Shown here piece by piece: positions 24,708 through 31,691 of a stretch of 39,558 nucleotides of DNA. A program made the position numbers and the translations under genes. This DNA comes from Candidatus Apopatosoma intestinale (lineage in GTDB: Bacteria; Bacillota; Clostridia; Oscillospirales; CAG-272), in the NCBI GenBank assembly GCA_003524145.1, contig DODZ01000048.1, forward strand, positions 1 to 39,558. The letters run 5' to 3'. The notes beneath the pieces were generated by a model. The model did not search any database. It saw only the letters and a list, made by a program, of their open reading frames with translations, and was not told the origin of the DNA. Within the stretch, counting starts at the first letter, position 1. Each line of letters begins with the position of its first letter.

Positions 24708-24731
24708 TATTAAAAAAGTTGGCTTTTCCCG

Positions 24732-24790
24732 TTGACAAAACCGATTTTATGTGCTATAATGCTTTAGCAAAGTGAGGCACATAAATCGGT
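24732..24790 (+). promoter_or_regulatory. Consensus promoter of the tRNA-Ser region with an inverted repeat across the -10 box
   Basis: Perfect TTGACA (24732-24737), 17-nt spacer and perfect TATAAT (24755-24760). An inverted repeat has a left arm of 15 nt at 24740-24754 (inside the spacer) and a right arm of 14 nt at 24777-24790, differing only by one extra T. A nested 7-bp hairpin (24773-24779 with 24793-24799) also follows the expected start at about 24767. The promoter would transcribe the two truncated tRNA copies and the intact tRNA. Confidence 0.82.
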
Positions 24791-24804
24791 TTTGCCTCAT
24801 TCTT

Positions 24805-24851
24805 ATATACGGAGAGGTATCGAAGTGGTCATAACGGGGCTGACTCGAAAT
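24805..24851 (+). pseudogene. Truncated tRNA-Ser(CGA) 5' half, copy 1
   Basis: 47 nt exactly identical to the intact gene from 6 nt before the acceptor strand GGAGAGG (24811) to the anticodon loop (GACTCGAAAT, ending 24851). After that it diverges completely, except for a T-loop-like GTTCAAAT at 24912, 101 nt after the tRNA start. The acceptor 3' strand and CCA are missing, so it cannot fold as a tRNA. Confidence 0.85.
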
Positions 24852-24986
24852 GTTTGGCAACTTTGGTCGTTTCGTCCGCCGGAAATGCCCGTAATATAAG
24901 GCTTTTCGGGAGTTCAAATTTCACAATTTAATATCGTTCTTGCATGTTTTTCTTGCATTTTTCCAGAGCAAGAAATAACATATAAG

Positions 24987-25033
24987 ATATACGGAGAGGT
25001 ATCGAAGTGGTCATAACGGGGCTGACTCGAAAT
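24987..25033 (+). pseudogene. Truncated tRNA-Ser(CGA) 5' half, copy 2
   Basis: The same 47 nt again with no mismatch, tRNA start at 24993, end 25033. Downstream it shares with copy 1 only TATAAGGCTTTT-like sequence and a GTTCAAAT at the same 101-nt offset (25094). The repeat units are 182 and 191 nt long. Confidence 0.85.
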
Positions 25034-25183
25034 CCGACCGTCAATTGTTCATCTAATCCCCTGACACCCCTGATTTATAAGGCTTTTTCGTGGGTTCAAA
25101 TTTAATATTATCGTAGCATCCCTCGCCAATATCCCTCCGTTTTCCGGAGCTTCAAAAGGATAGAAATCGAGGTTTGTATATAC

Positions 25184-25274
25184 GGAGAGGTATCGAAGTG
25201 GTCATAACGGGGCTGACTCGAAATCAGTTTGCGGGTTAAACCGCACAAGGGTTCGAATCCCTTCCTCTCCGCCA
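25184..25274 (+). tRNA. tRNA-Ser(CGA)
   Basis: 91 nt with encoded CCA. Acceptor GGAGAGG (25184-25190) pairs with CCTCTCC (25264-25270), followed by discriminator G and CCA (25272-25274). The anticodon arm CTGA-CTCGAAA-TCAG gives anticodon CGA, reading the TCG codon. The long variable arm GCGGGTTAAACCGC (class II tRNA) and T arm AAGGG-TTCGAAT-CCCTT confirm serine. It is the third copy of the 47-nt 5' half (25178-25224) and the only complete one. The integrase gene of the mobile element begins 232 nt past its 3' end. Confidence 0.97.
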
Positions 25275-25279
25275 ATTTT

Positions 25280-25326
25280 AACAAAAAACACGTTTGAAAC
25301 GATAGGTTTTGAGCGTGTTTTTTGTT
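25280..25326. terminator. Terminator after the tRNA, or element end structure
   Basis: A perfect 13-bp inverted repeat (25280-25292 with 25314-25326) with a 21-nt loop and T6 in the 3' arm. It can terminate the tRNA transcript and the integrase transcript arriving from the other side. The next ~180 nt to the integrase stop are T-rich and hold no gene that I can support. Confidence 0.7.
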
Positions 25327-25506
25327 GCATTTGCACAAGCGAGCCGAGATTTTTTTGAGATTTTCCAAGGTTTTTCAGCATCCCTCCAAAATCCCGGAAA
25401 CGCTTGCTGCATAAGGCTTTTTGGGCATCGAAAAATTCTTGTAAGAGGCATTTTTCGGTGCTTTTTTGCCCTGTTTTCGTGTTTTTTGAGTGTTTTTTGC
25501 GAGTTT

Positions 25507-26727
25507 TTAACTTGTTTTCGGCATTTTTACGCTGTCCCACGCACTTTTTGTGCCGTCAAATTCGGGCAGCTTCACGGCTTTTTCCATCGCTTCCAGCGTC
25601 TCGGTTTTGTCATCCCAACTGAGATGCGTGTAAATGTTGCTTGTTGTTTGGATGTCCGAGTGACCTAAATACACTTGCACTTGCTTGAGCGGAACCTTTT
25701 GCTGGTTCATCAGCGTGGCGCAGGTGTGTCGAAGATCATGGAAGCGACGATGCTCCAGACCGCACTTTTTCAAAATCCTCGGGAATACCGATTCGATATA
25801 GCTCGGTCTTATGATGTCCCCTACCTCGTTGACAAAGACATAATCGAGCCAATCCTTGTTGTAGGCGTTCCCGCAGAGCTTGCGGTTTTCCTCCTGCTGT
25901 GCTTTCAGTGCCAGCAGTCTGACTTTCACACTCTCCGATAAAGGAAGTGTGCGGCGGCTTGACTTGTTCTTTGTGCTGTCGGCGGCATGAAGCTCGGTGG
26001 TGCCTTTGACGTTCACTTCGGTCAGCGTGTGGTTGATGGTCAGCAAATTGTTTTGAAAATCAATCGCTCGCCATCGCAGTCCCAAGACCTCGCTTCTTCG
26101 CAGACCGTACATCGCCGTGACGAGAATGACAAGTCCCATGCGGTCGTCCTTTGTCGCGTCAAGGAGCTTTTGCAGCTCATCGGCGGTAAAAGGCTTGCCC
26201 TCAAAAGGCATGATCTTCGGCGGATCGACCTTCTCCACGGGATTGTTCACGACCAGATCCATTCGGTAAGCGTACTTGAACATTTTGTGCAGAAGTACAT
26301 ATTCGTGCTTGACCGAGTTTGCACCGATGCTTTTTAGCTCATGGATGCAAAAGTTTTGGATGTGGCTCGCCTTGACCTCGTTCAGCTTCAGCTTTTTGAC
26401 TTCAAAATACGGCAGAATCTTCTTCATCGCCATATTCCAGTAGGAGCTGTAGGTCGTGGGTTTTACCGTCTTTTCGATAGCCGACAGCCACAGAGGAATG
26501 AAGTCTGAAAACAACATATCCTCCCTGAACTCGTTCTCGCCTCTTTCAGGCTTGGGCGGCACAAAGGTGCGTCGAAGCTCGCTTAGCATTTCCTCGGCTC
26601 GCTTCTTGTTTCCTTTTGCCACAAGTCCCGTCGAAATCGATTTGGTCTTGCGTTTTCCATTGTAGTCATTGTAACTGATGATGCATTGATAAATGCCATT
26701 TTGGATTCTTAGGTGTCCTGATACCAT
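25507..26727 (-). CDS. Tyrosine recombinase/integrase
   Basis: 406 residues from the ATG at 26727 (AAGGAG 7 nt upstream at 26735-26740); the longer frame has no ribosome site. An N-terminal beta-rich arm-binding domain is followed by a SAM-like core-binding domain and the catalytic domain: Arg near 209 in LRRSEVLGLRW, HDLRHTC with His ~330 and Arg ~333, LGH (~353), and the nucleophile Tyr ~363 in SNIYTHLS. This is the Tn916/phage integrase family. It lies next to the tRNA target, typical of site-specific elements, and has its own promoter. Confidence 0.95.
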   Translation of the reverse strand: MVSGHLRIQNGIYQCIISYNDYNGKRKTKSISTGLVAKGNKKRAEEMLSELRRTFVPPKPERGENEFREDMLFSDFIPLWLSAIEKTVKPTTYSSYWNMAMKKILPYFEVKKLKLNEVKASHIQNFCIHELKSIGANSVKHEYVLLHKMFKYAYRMDLVVNNPVEKVDPPKIMPFEGKPFTADELQKLLDATKDDRMGLVILVTAMYGLRRSEVLGLRWRAIDFQNNLLTINHTLTEVNVKGTTELHAADSTKNKSSRRTLPLSESVKVRLLALKAQQEENRKLCGNAYNKDWLDYVFVNEVGDIIRPSYIESVFPRILKKCGLEHRRFHDLRHTCATLMNQQKVPLKQVQVYLGHSDIQTTSNIYTHLSWDDKTETLEAMEKAVKLPEFDGTKSAWDSVKMPKTS

Positions 26728-26777
26728 TGAAATTCTCCTTTCCTGCGGCAACAGCACCCGAACCCATCGGTGAGCTT

Positions 26778-26806
26778 ATTATACCATAAGACGGGTTCAA
26801 ATGCAA
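26778..26806 (-). promoter_or_regulatory. Sigma-A promoter of the integrase
   Basis: Minus-strand TTGCAT (26801-26806) and TATAAT (26778-26783) with a 17-nt spacer, about 50 nt upstream of the integrase start and immediately past the relaxase stop. Confidence 0.8.
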
Positions 26807-26821
26807 TCGATGGATTGTAAA

Positions 26822-28354
26822 TTATCGCTCGAAGTCGTCGCGTTTTCGCTTCGGCTTTTCCGTCGGTGTATAACGGGGATAATACTCCCGTTTCTCCGAC
26901 CTCTCGTCCCGTGGCTTTTCAGCAACCGGCACATCCTTTTTGAACTCTCGCTCCCGCTTTTCCCGGCGCATCTGCATCTCGTTGTCAATCATTTCTTTCA
27001 TGATATCGCAACGTTCAAGAAGGTTGTAGATACACTTTTTTTCATAGCGATAGGTCTTCAGCTGTTGATTGATGAGGTCGATTTGCGCAAGATAATGAAG
27101 CTTATCCTCGCCGTTTTCCTGCTTGCCCGCCTGATAGTATAGCTTCTTTCGCTCCTTGACAAGCTCGTGGATTTTGATGTCTATCTTCTCAAGATAGTTC
27201 AAAGCATCCTCGCCTGTCTCCAGCTTTTCACGACCGATGATGACAGCCGTTTTGGAGTACATCTGCGCCTTTTTTCTCTCGTCCCGCATCTCTGCTTTCA
27301 TTTCGGGAGAAAGTGGCGTGTAGGATGTTTTCGCACCTATCAGGATGACATTTGGCGTTTTCCATCCCATCAAAAACATAAATACCTCAAGCAATTTCGC
27401 CAGCGTGTTCAGCTGACCGGGATATGGGTCGAGTGAGCCGTGCTCCGTCCAATCGCGGGAATGATAAACTCCGTTCTTCTCCTGACGGCGTTTCATCTCC
27501 CACACATAAGATCGCTCACATCCGAGCCTGCTTTCCTCATAATCCATCTCGTTCTTTTCATAGAAAAATTCGAAGTCGGATGGCATACAATCCTCACCGA
27601 AGGTATCGGAAAGGGTTTTGAGACTCACCCATTTTTTTGCAAATCGGCTCTTCATTTTCGCTTTTTTGATGTCAAGCTCGTATCCCATATCATAGAGATA
27701 TTTTTGCAGATCGCCGTTGCTTGTGGCAAGTCCCAGTGTTGCTTTCAAGGCATCGAACATCAGGCGGTACGGCGTTTTCTTGCCCTTTTTCTCGTCCATA
27801 TAGAGGACTCTCGGTGCGGCTTTTCGCCGCTTGCCGAGGGTAGAAAGACCGTATTCCCGGCATAAGGCATCAGAAGCGGGTGATAACACCCGCCCCCAAT
27901 AGTTGTTTCCTGTATCGAGCTTTTTGCCGTCCCGAAAGCTCACTGCCGATATGACATAATGATTGTGCAGGTGGCAGCAATTTGTATGGGTTGCCACCAA
28001 AACCTGATAGCGGTTGCCCCATAATTTCTCGGCGAGCTTGACGCCGATCTCGTGACATTGCTCGGGTGTTACCTCGCCCGGCTTGAAGCTTTGATAGGCG
28101 TGATAGGCGATATTTTCGCCCTTTGCTCCAAAGTGCTTCTGTACCTTGATCATTGACTCCAACGCATTGCCGCGGCAATTCAGAGCGGTCACAAGATAGC
28201 ATTTCTCGCCCTTCTCATAGATAACTTTGTCCTCGTCACCGGCATATGCCATGACGGTTTCAAGGCTCTCAAATGCGGTCTTTTCGGGATTTTCGGCGTA
28301 TTCGATCAGCCTTGAAAGGCTGTCCTTTATCGGCCAGATTTTAGTTACTGCCAT
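26822..28354 (-). CDS. MobA/MobL family relaxase
   Basis: 510 residues from the ATG at 28354, which has GAGG 6 nt upstream; the start at 28408 would overlap mobC far more. The relaxase domain lies in the first ~200 residues, with MAVTKIWPIKDSLSRLIEYA at the start and the metal-binding motif THTNCCHLHNHYVISA (about 120-135). The second half is a charged, coiled helical region ending in a basic tail (KREREFKKD, KPKRKRDDFER). It should nick oriT and lead single-stranded transfer during mobilization. It overlaps mobC by 14 nt. Confidence 0.93.
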   Translation of the reverse strand: MAVTKIWPIKDSLSRLIEYAENPEKTAFESLETVMAYAGDEDKVIYEKGEKCYLVTALNCRGNALESMIKVQKHFGAKGENIAYHAYQSFKPGEVTPEQCHEIGVKLAEKLWGNRYQVLVATHTNCCHLHNHYVISAVSFRDGKKLDTGNNYWGRVLSPASDALCREYGLSTLGKRRKAAPRVLYMDEKKGKKTPYRLMFDALKATLGLATSNGDLQKYLYDMGYELDIKKAKMKSRFAKKWVSLKTLSDTFGEDCMPSDFEFFYEKNEMDYEESRLGCERSYVWEMKRRQEKNGVYHSRDWTEHGSLDPYPGQLNTLAKLLEVFMFLMGWKTPNVILIGAKTSYTPLSPEMKAEMRDERKKAQMYSKTAVIIGREKLETGEDALNYLEKIDIKIHELVKERKKLYYQAGKQENGEDKLHYLAQIDLINQQLKTYRYEKKCIYNLLERCDIMKEMIDNEMQMRREKREREFKKDVPVAEKPRDERSEKREYYPRYTPTEKPKRKRDDFER

Positions 28355-28694
28355 CGTTTGCCTCATAGAAGGTCTGCACCCGTTCGTCAAAAGTATTGTA
28401 AAGCTCAATCAGCGTATTCAATTCGTTTTTTCCGAATCGCCATGACTGATTGGCTTCAATATTTGACTTACAAACCTTCAGGTAGTCAAGAATTTGGTAG
28501 AACTCCTCGGGCGGTAAAGCTCTCGGATTGTGCATGGTTGCGACTTGTCTGACATACTCCGAGATGGATAGTTTGCAGGCTTTCGCATTCCTTTCAATGG
28601 TAGCTCTCAGTTCCTTCGACACCCTGATTTGTATAGGGGTGCCGTTGTCTTTTCTTTTGGTTTTCGAATAATCTCTCTTCTTTTTACCTGCCAT
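28341..28694 (-). CDS. mobC: MobC-like mobilization protein
   Basis: 117 residues. A basic N-terminus is followed by IQIRVSKELRATIERNAKACKLSISEYVRQVATMH... up to about residue 52, a ribbon-helix-helix arrangement typical of MobC accessory proteins, and an alpha-helical C-terminal part (the family's Bac_MobC region). MobC binds oriT next to the nick site and helps the relaxase. It lies between the relaxase gene and the presumed oriT. Confidence 0.85.
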   Translation of the reverse strand: MAGKKKRDYSKTKRKDNGTPIQIRVSKELRATIERNAKACKLSISEYVRQVATMHNPRALPPEEFYQILDYLKVCKSNIEANQSWRFGKNELNTLIELYNTFDERVQTFYEANDGSN

Positions 28695-28728
28695 ATAAAC
28701 TCTCTTCCTTAATCAAATTCTCAAAAAA

Positions 28729-29088
28729 CGTGACGATTACGGTGCCGAAAATTCCCTCATCCGTGACGATATTTGCCCCAAATTTACGCTCTGCGTGACG
28801 GTATGCGAAACGGGGTCTAAGGGGTGTCCCCTCGACAGACAAAAGCATGTGGCACTACAGGTGGCAATACGGCTTTTGTCGGGGAGTGGCATGACCACTC
28901 CTATGCTCGCTACACATTCAAATCGCAGATTTTCGTGTAAAAGGATTTTTCGCGTTTCCGGACGTCTTTTCGGTGCTGATTTCGGCTTCCATGACGGTAG
29001 TGTCGATAGTGACGATGTTTTTATCGCCATGGGATTTTGTTTTTTGCACGGCATTTGAAAATACCGTCACGACCGTCATATCGTCACG
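28729..29088. repeat. Eight GTGACGRT-like repeats flanking the probable oriT
   Basis: Copies in plus orientation start at 28729, 28762, 28794, 28991 and 29009; in minus orientation at 29063, 29072 and 29080. The core is (C/A)(G/A)TGACG(A/G)T. The first three are spaced 33 and 32 nt, about three helical turns. They fill the only long gene-free stretch (28695-29083) of the element core and look like iterons or protein-binding sites; a 105-residue open frame on the minus strand here is probably spurious. The remaining sequence between them shows no other feature. Confidence 0.7.
28811..28901. other. Probable oriT (origin of transfer)
   Basis: Three inverted repeats lie in a row upstream of mobC: AGGGG-TGT-CCCCT (28820-28832), GACAAAAGC with GCTTTTGTC (28838-28846 and 28872-28880, with GTGGCA repeated inside the loop), and GGAGTGG with CCACTCC (28883-28889 and 28895-28901). 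Such stacked hairpins beside mobC/relaxase genes are typical for oriT. The nick position cannot be told. Confidence 0.65.
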
Positions 29089-29785
29089 ATGCTGTCGCGC
29101 GATACCAGTTGTTAAAGAAGTCCTCGAACATCGCAGATGAGTTGTTCTCCTGACTTCTCGGGAGCTTGGATATCTTCTCCATCAAGTCACGGAACTCCTT
29201 GCCTTCCCCCTTAATCGGGATGATCTGAATATTTTCAACTCCCTGAAATTGGAGGATTTCAAATTCATCGCGACCGTTGAGAAAGGCAATAACCTTGTCT
29301 GCCGGGATTGTTGCCTTATAGATGTGTTGCGGAAGTTCATATCCGGCATTCTTGTTGTTATAAACAACAAACCATTCGGCAATATCCTTACAGAGTGTCC
29401 AAGACAAGCTGTTTGCTACTTCGTCAGGAGTATCGCAAGCGGCACGGTAAACAGTAAACTCTTCCAAGTTACGAACGGATTCAGGCAACTCATCACGCCA
29501 ATTCGATTTGCGATATTTCAGCGACTCTTTAATTACTCGACGAATGATATCAATGCCATCGCCTTTGTCGGTATAGTGGTACAACGCTGTCTCAAATCTT
29601 GTTTCCGGCGGTATTTTGTCGTATCTCTGTTCGAGCATAGCAGCGGCGGTTTCAGCATTATAATGCAGAAACAAATCAATCCTTTTCTCATCGCCGTTGT
29701 CAATAGCTTCAATAGCATCGGGCACAAAACGATATTTTTCCTGTTCCATTTCTTCGAGAATCTGTTCAAATACACTCTTTTTCAT
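29084..29785 (-). CDS. Putative ADP-ribosyltransferase-like protein
   Basis: 233 residues from the ATG at 29785, 9 nt after AAGGAG (29795-29800); the earlier ATG lacks a ribosome site. The N-terminal ~100 residues are helical and charged. From residue 110 the motifs match the R-S-E pattern of ADP-ribosyltransferases: EFTVYRAAC (Arg114), NSLSWT (Ser126-x-Ser128) with the following KDIAEWFV, and GRDEFEIL with Glu174-x-Glu176. I infer this by motif spacing; family assignment is unproven. It overlaps the end of the RepA-like gene by 20 nt, so both are expressed together. A host- or phage-directed effector or a replication regulator are both possible. Confidence 0.5.
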   Translation of the reverse strand: MKKSVFEQILEEMEQEKYRFVPDAIEAIDNGDEKRIDLFLHYNAETAAAMLEQRYDKIPPETRFETALYHYTDKGDGIDIIRRVIKESLKYRKSNWRDELPESVRNLEEFTVYRAACDTPDEVANSLSWTLCKDIAEWFVVYNNKNAGYELPQHIYKATIPADKVIAFLNGRDEFEILQFQGVENIQIIPIKGEGKEFRDLMEKISKLPRSQENNSSAMFEDFFNNWYRATAS

Positions 29786-30968
29786 TATCTTTTTCTCCTT
29801 CATTCATATCATTGATCGATTCTTTTGTAAGAGGCTTGTCCTCGCCGTACATCAGTCTTATGCTTCTGCCGCTGTTCGTCCTTCCTTTCGAGAAGTCGAT
29901 GAAGTATTCCTTCTTCAGCTCCATTACATGGCTTCCGAGGTATCTTGAAAGTGCATTCGGCGACATTTCAAGACCGGTCGCTTTGACCAGCGCATCGGCA
30001 GATCCGATCCATAGAGGTCGCTCGTCTGACAGCAGAGCGCTGACGGCAAGTAAAATCTTGTCGGGCAGACTTGGCAAATTCACATAATCCTCCTCGTCCA
30101 CAAGCTCCCACTTGGGGGAGTCCCAATCGCGTACCAGGTTCAGCTCGCGGTCGCGGATTTCTCGACCTACAACGGCAAGTGTCGCTTCGGGGGATTTCCG
30201 TTCCTTTTTGTAGAGTACCATTGAGCCGTCAACGGCGGCTGTGATACCCATAGAACCCGACAGCATTTTGAAGATATCGCTATCTGCCGATTTGCGCGTA
30301 TGATGCACCAAAATCAAACAGATACCATACCTGTCGGCGAGCTCCTTTACCGCATTTATGAAAACATAATCGGTGGCATAGCTGGATTGCTCCATAGGGT
30401 TTCGGATTTTCTGCAAAACATCGACGATCACAAGACCCACGTCGGGATGATCGTGAAGTACGGTGTTCAGCTGTTCCTCGAAGCCTCCGCCGCCCACATA
30501 TCCTGCTTCGGTTGCAAAGTAAAGATTCTTTGCCGGTTCAAGACCGAACATCTTTTGCATTCGATGCTGGATTCGTCTTTCGACATCTTCAAGTGCGAAA
30601 TAGATCACACCTGTTTGGTTTGTCTTAAAGCCGAGAAAGGGCAGACCTTGACTGACGCAGTACGCCAGCTGAAGGGACAGAAAGCTCTTGCCCACCTTGG
30701 ATGCACCGCCGAGTATGATGGTGCCGTGGTCGATCAGTCCTTCTACAATCGGATCACGTTTGTGATAGATCGTATCGTAGATTTCCTCGCACGAACGGAG
30801 CTTCACATACCCCGGATATGCGGCTTTTTGCCATTCGAGAATGGCTTTTTCCTGTGCTTCGGGCGTTTGATTCTCATCAATGAATGACGGATCATTCTGA
30901 TAATGAGGAGAGGTTGGATCTACCTCGGGCTGTGTGTCGGTGTTTTGTGTCATCAGTTCTTCACCCAT
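29766..30968 (-). CDS. RepA-like AAA ATPase (AAA_25 replicative helicase type)
   Basis: 400 residues from the ATG at 30968, 9 nt after GGAGG (30978-30982); an ATG two codons earlier is too close. A Walker A GGASKVGKSFLSL (about 80-92) is followed by Walker B LVIVDVLQKI and HHTRKS, which match the hexameric RecA/DnaB-like AAA_25 family of plasmid RepA proteins. The C-terminal third contains a likely winged-helix region (ADALVKATGLEMSPNALSRYL). Such proteins support replication of mobile elements. It overlaps the excisionase-type gene by 16 nt and the ART-like gene by 20 nt. Confidence 0.8.
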   Translation of the reverse strand: MGEELMTQNTDTQPEVDPTSPHYQNDPSFIDENQTPEAQEKAILEWQKAAYPGYVKLRSCEEIYDTIYHKRDPIVEGLIDHGTIILGGASKVGKSFLSLQLAYCVSQGLPFLGFKTNQTGVIYFALEDVERRIQHRMQKMFGLEPAKNLYFATEAGYVGGGGFEEQLNTVLHDHPDVGLVIVDVLQKIRNPMEQSSYATDYVFINAVKELADRYGICLILVHHTRKSADSDIFKMLSGSMGITAAVDGSMVLYKKERKSPEATLAVVGREIRDRELNLVRDWDSPKWELVDEEDYVNLPSLPDKILLAVSALLSDERPLWIGSADALVKATGLEMSPNALSRYLGSHVMELKKEYFIDFSKGRTNSGRSIRLMYGEDKPLTKESINDMNEGEKDNEKECI

Positions 30969-31198
30969 GCGCATGCACCTCCACCTGCCGAAATAGAATC
31001 CTTGTAGAGAAATTTGATAATCTCGATCTTCGGAATCAAGTACTTCCGTCCGACTTTTGCACATTTGAAAGCACCGCTTCCGATCAGATCGTAGGCAGTG
31101 TGGCGATTGACTGCCAGCATCTCTTGGAGCTGTGCTACGTCAACCAAGTCGGGGTAATCTGTAAACATGAGCTCCTTTAAGCGTTCGATATCATACAT
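30953..31198 (-). CDS. Excisionase-type DNA-binding protein
   Basis: 81 residues. DVAQLQEMLAVNRHTAYDLI then GAFKCAKVGRKYLIPK and IIKFLYK form the helix-turn-helix plus wing of the excisionase/MerR-like HTH_17 family, which bends DNA at attachment sites. It starts 8 nt after GGAGG (31207-31211). In integrative elements this protein often directs excision with the integrase or represses replication genes. It lies in front of the RepA-like gene, with overlap, not next to the integrase, so a role as regulator of replication is equally possible. Confidence 0.75.
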   Translation of the reverse strand: MYDIERLKELMFTDYPDLVDVAQLQEMLAVNRHTAYDLIGSGAFKCAKVGRKYLIPKIEIIKFLYKDSISAGGGACAWVKN

Positions 31199-31463
31199 AC
31201 ATGATACCTCCTTCGTAAGATTTAACTTGCAAAAACAAGCTATGTACGAAAGGAACTCATACTCCCCGATATGAACATAAAAAGCGTTTGATTACTCTAT
31301 GGCTTTCACCTCCGAAAAGAAAAGTATATATCTGAAACCGCAAAAGCGGATTCATTCGATAATAAAAGGAACGGCATCACAAAGCGTGACTCTATGCGAG
31401 CCGCCTTATGATGTCGCCCCTTTGCTCCCGATTTCACAGCCGGGAGGATGACATTATTTTATC
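31199..31463 (-). other. Leader-like intergenic region before the excisionase-type gene
   Basis: 265 nt with several small hairpins on the minus strand, for example CCGC-TTTT-GCGG (31338-31349) and CTTG-rich palindrome CTTGTTTTTGCAAG near 31228-31241, and a strong ribosome-like GGAGGTGAAAG (about 31306-31316) followed by no credible start codon. A 23-codon frame ends at that site. It resembles an attenuator or vestigial leader. I see no RNA family. Confidence 0.35.
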
Positions 31464-31691
31464 TCACCCCGTAACTCTCGCCGCGGGTGTCTCGGCGTTA
31501 TGTAACAGTTCGGTCACCAAGGTCAATTTTGTTCCGCAGTGTGGGCAGTGAAAAATAAAATCACCATGTCCCGCACTTGCCGGCATGACCCTTGAATTAT
31601 TCTTGAGTCGTCGGGAACCGTAGCCGACAGCAAATTTGCCGCAATGAGGACATTTATCCTGCGGGTAGCACTCTTTCTTTTCATTATTCAT
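31464..31691 (-). CDS. Small zinc-ribbon protein
   Basis: 75 residues with two CPHCG knuckles (CPHCGKFAVG and CPHCGTKLTLV) separated by about 34 residues, giving a four-Cys zinc ribbon. Its ATG overlaps the stop of the LexA-like gene (4 nt), so it is translated with it. Function is unknown; small proteins like this in mobile elements may bind DNA or act as transcription adaptors. Confidence 0.75.
   Translation of the reverse strand: MNNEKKECYPQDKCPHCGKFAVGYGSRRLKNNSRVMPASAGHGDFIFHCPHCGTKLTLVTELLHNAETPAARVTG

Noticed and set aside
24805..25224. CRISPR-like array (three repeats with about 140-nt spacers)
   Set aside because: Repeats are tRNA-derived, spacers are too long and uneven, and no cas genes are present.
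24811..25274. Group I intron or split tRNA in the anticodon loop
   Set aside because: The third copy is a full, uninterrupted tRNA and the spacer lacks intron core motifs or the 3' half of the tRNA.
25202..25540. Minus-strand open frame with EEGIRTLVRFNPQTDF-like residues, and a similar one at 25108-25368
   Set aside because: These are the well-known false proteins arising from the antisense strand of a serine tRNA gene; the tRNA explains the sequence.
28737..29054. 105-residue minus-strand frame between mobC and the ART-like gene
   Set aside because: It spans the hairpins and repeats of the probable oriT, has no ribosome site and no recognisable family; the sequence is better explained as a cis-acting region.
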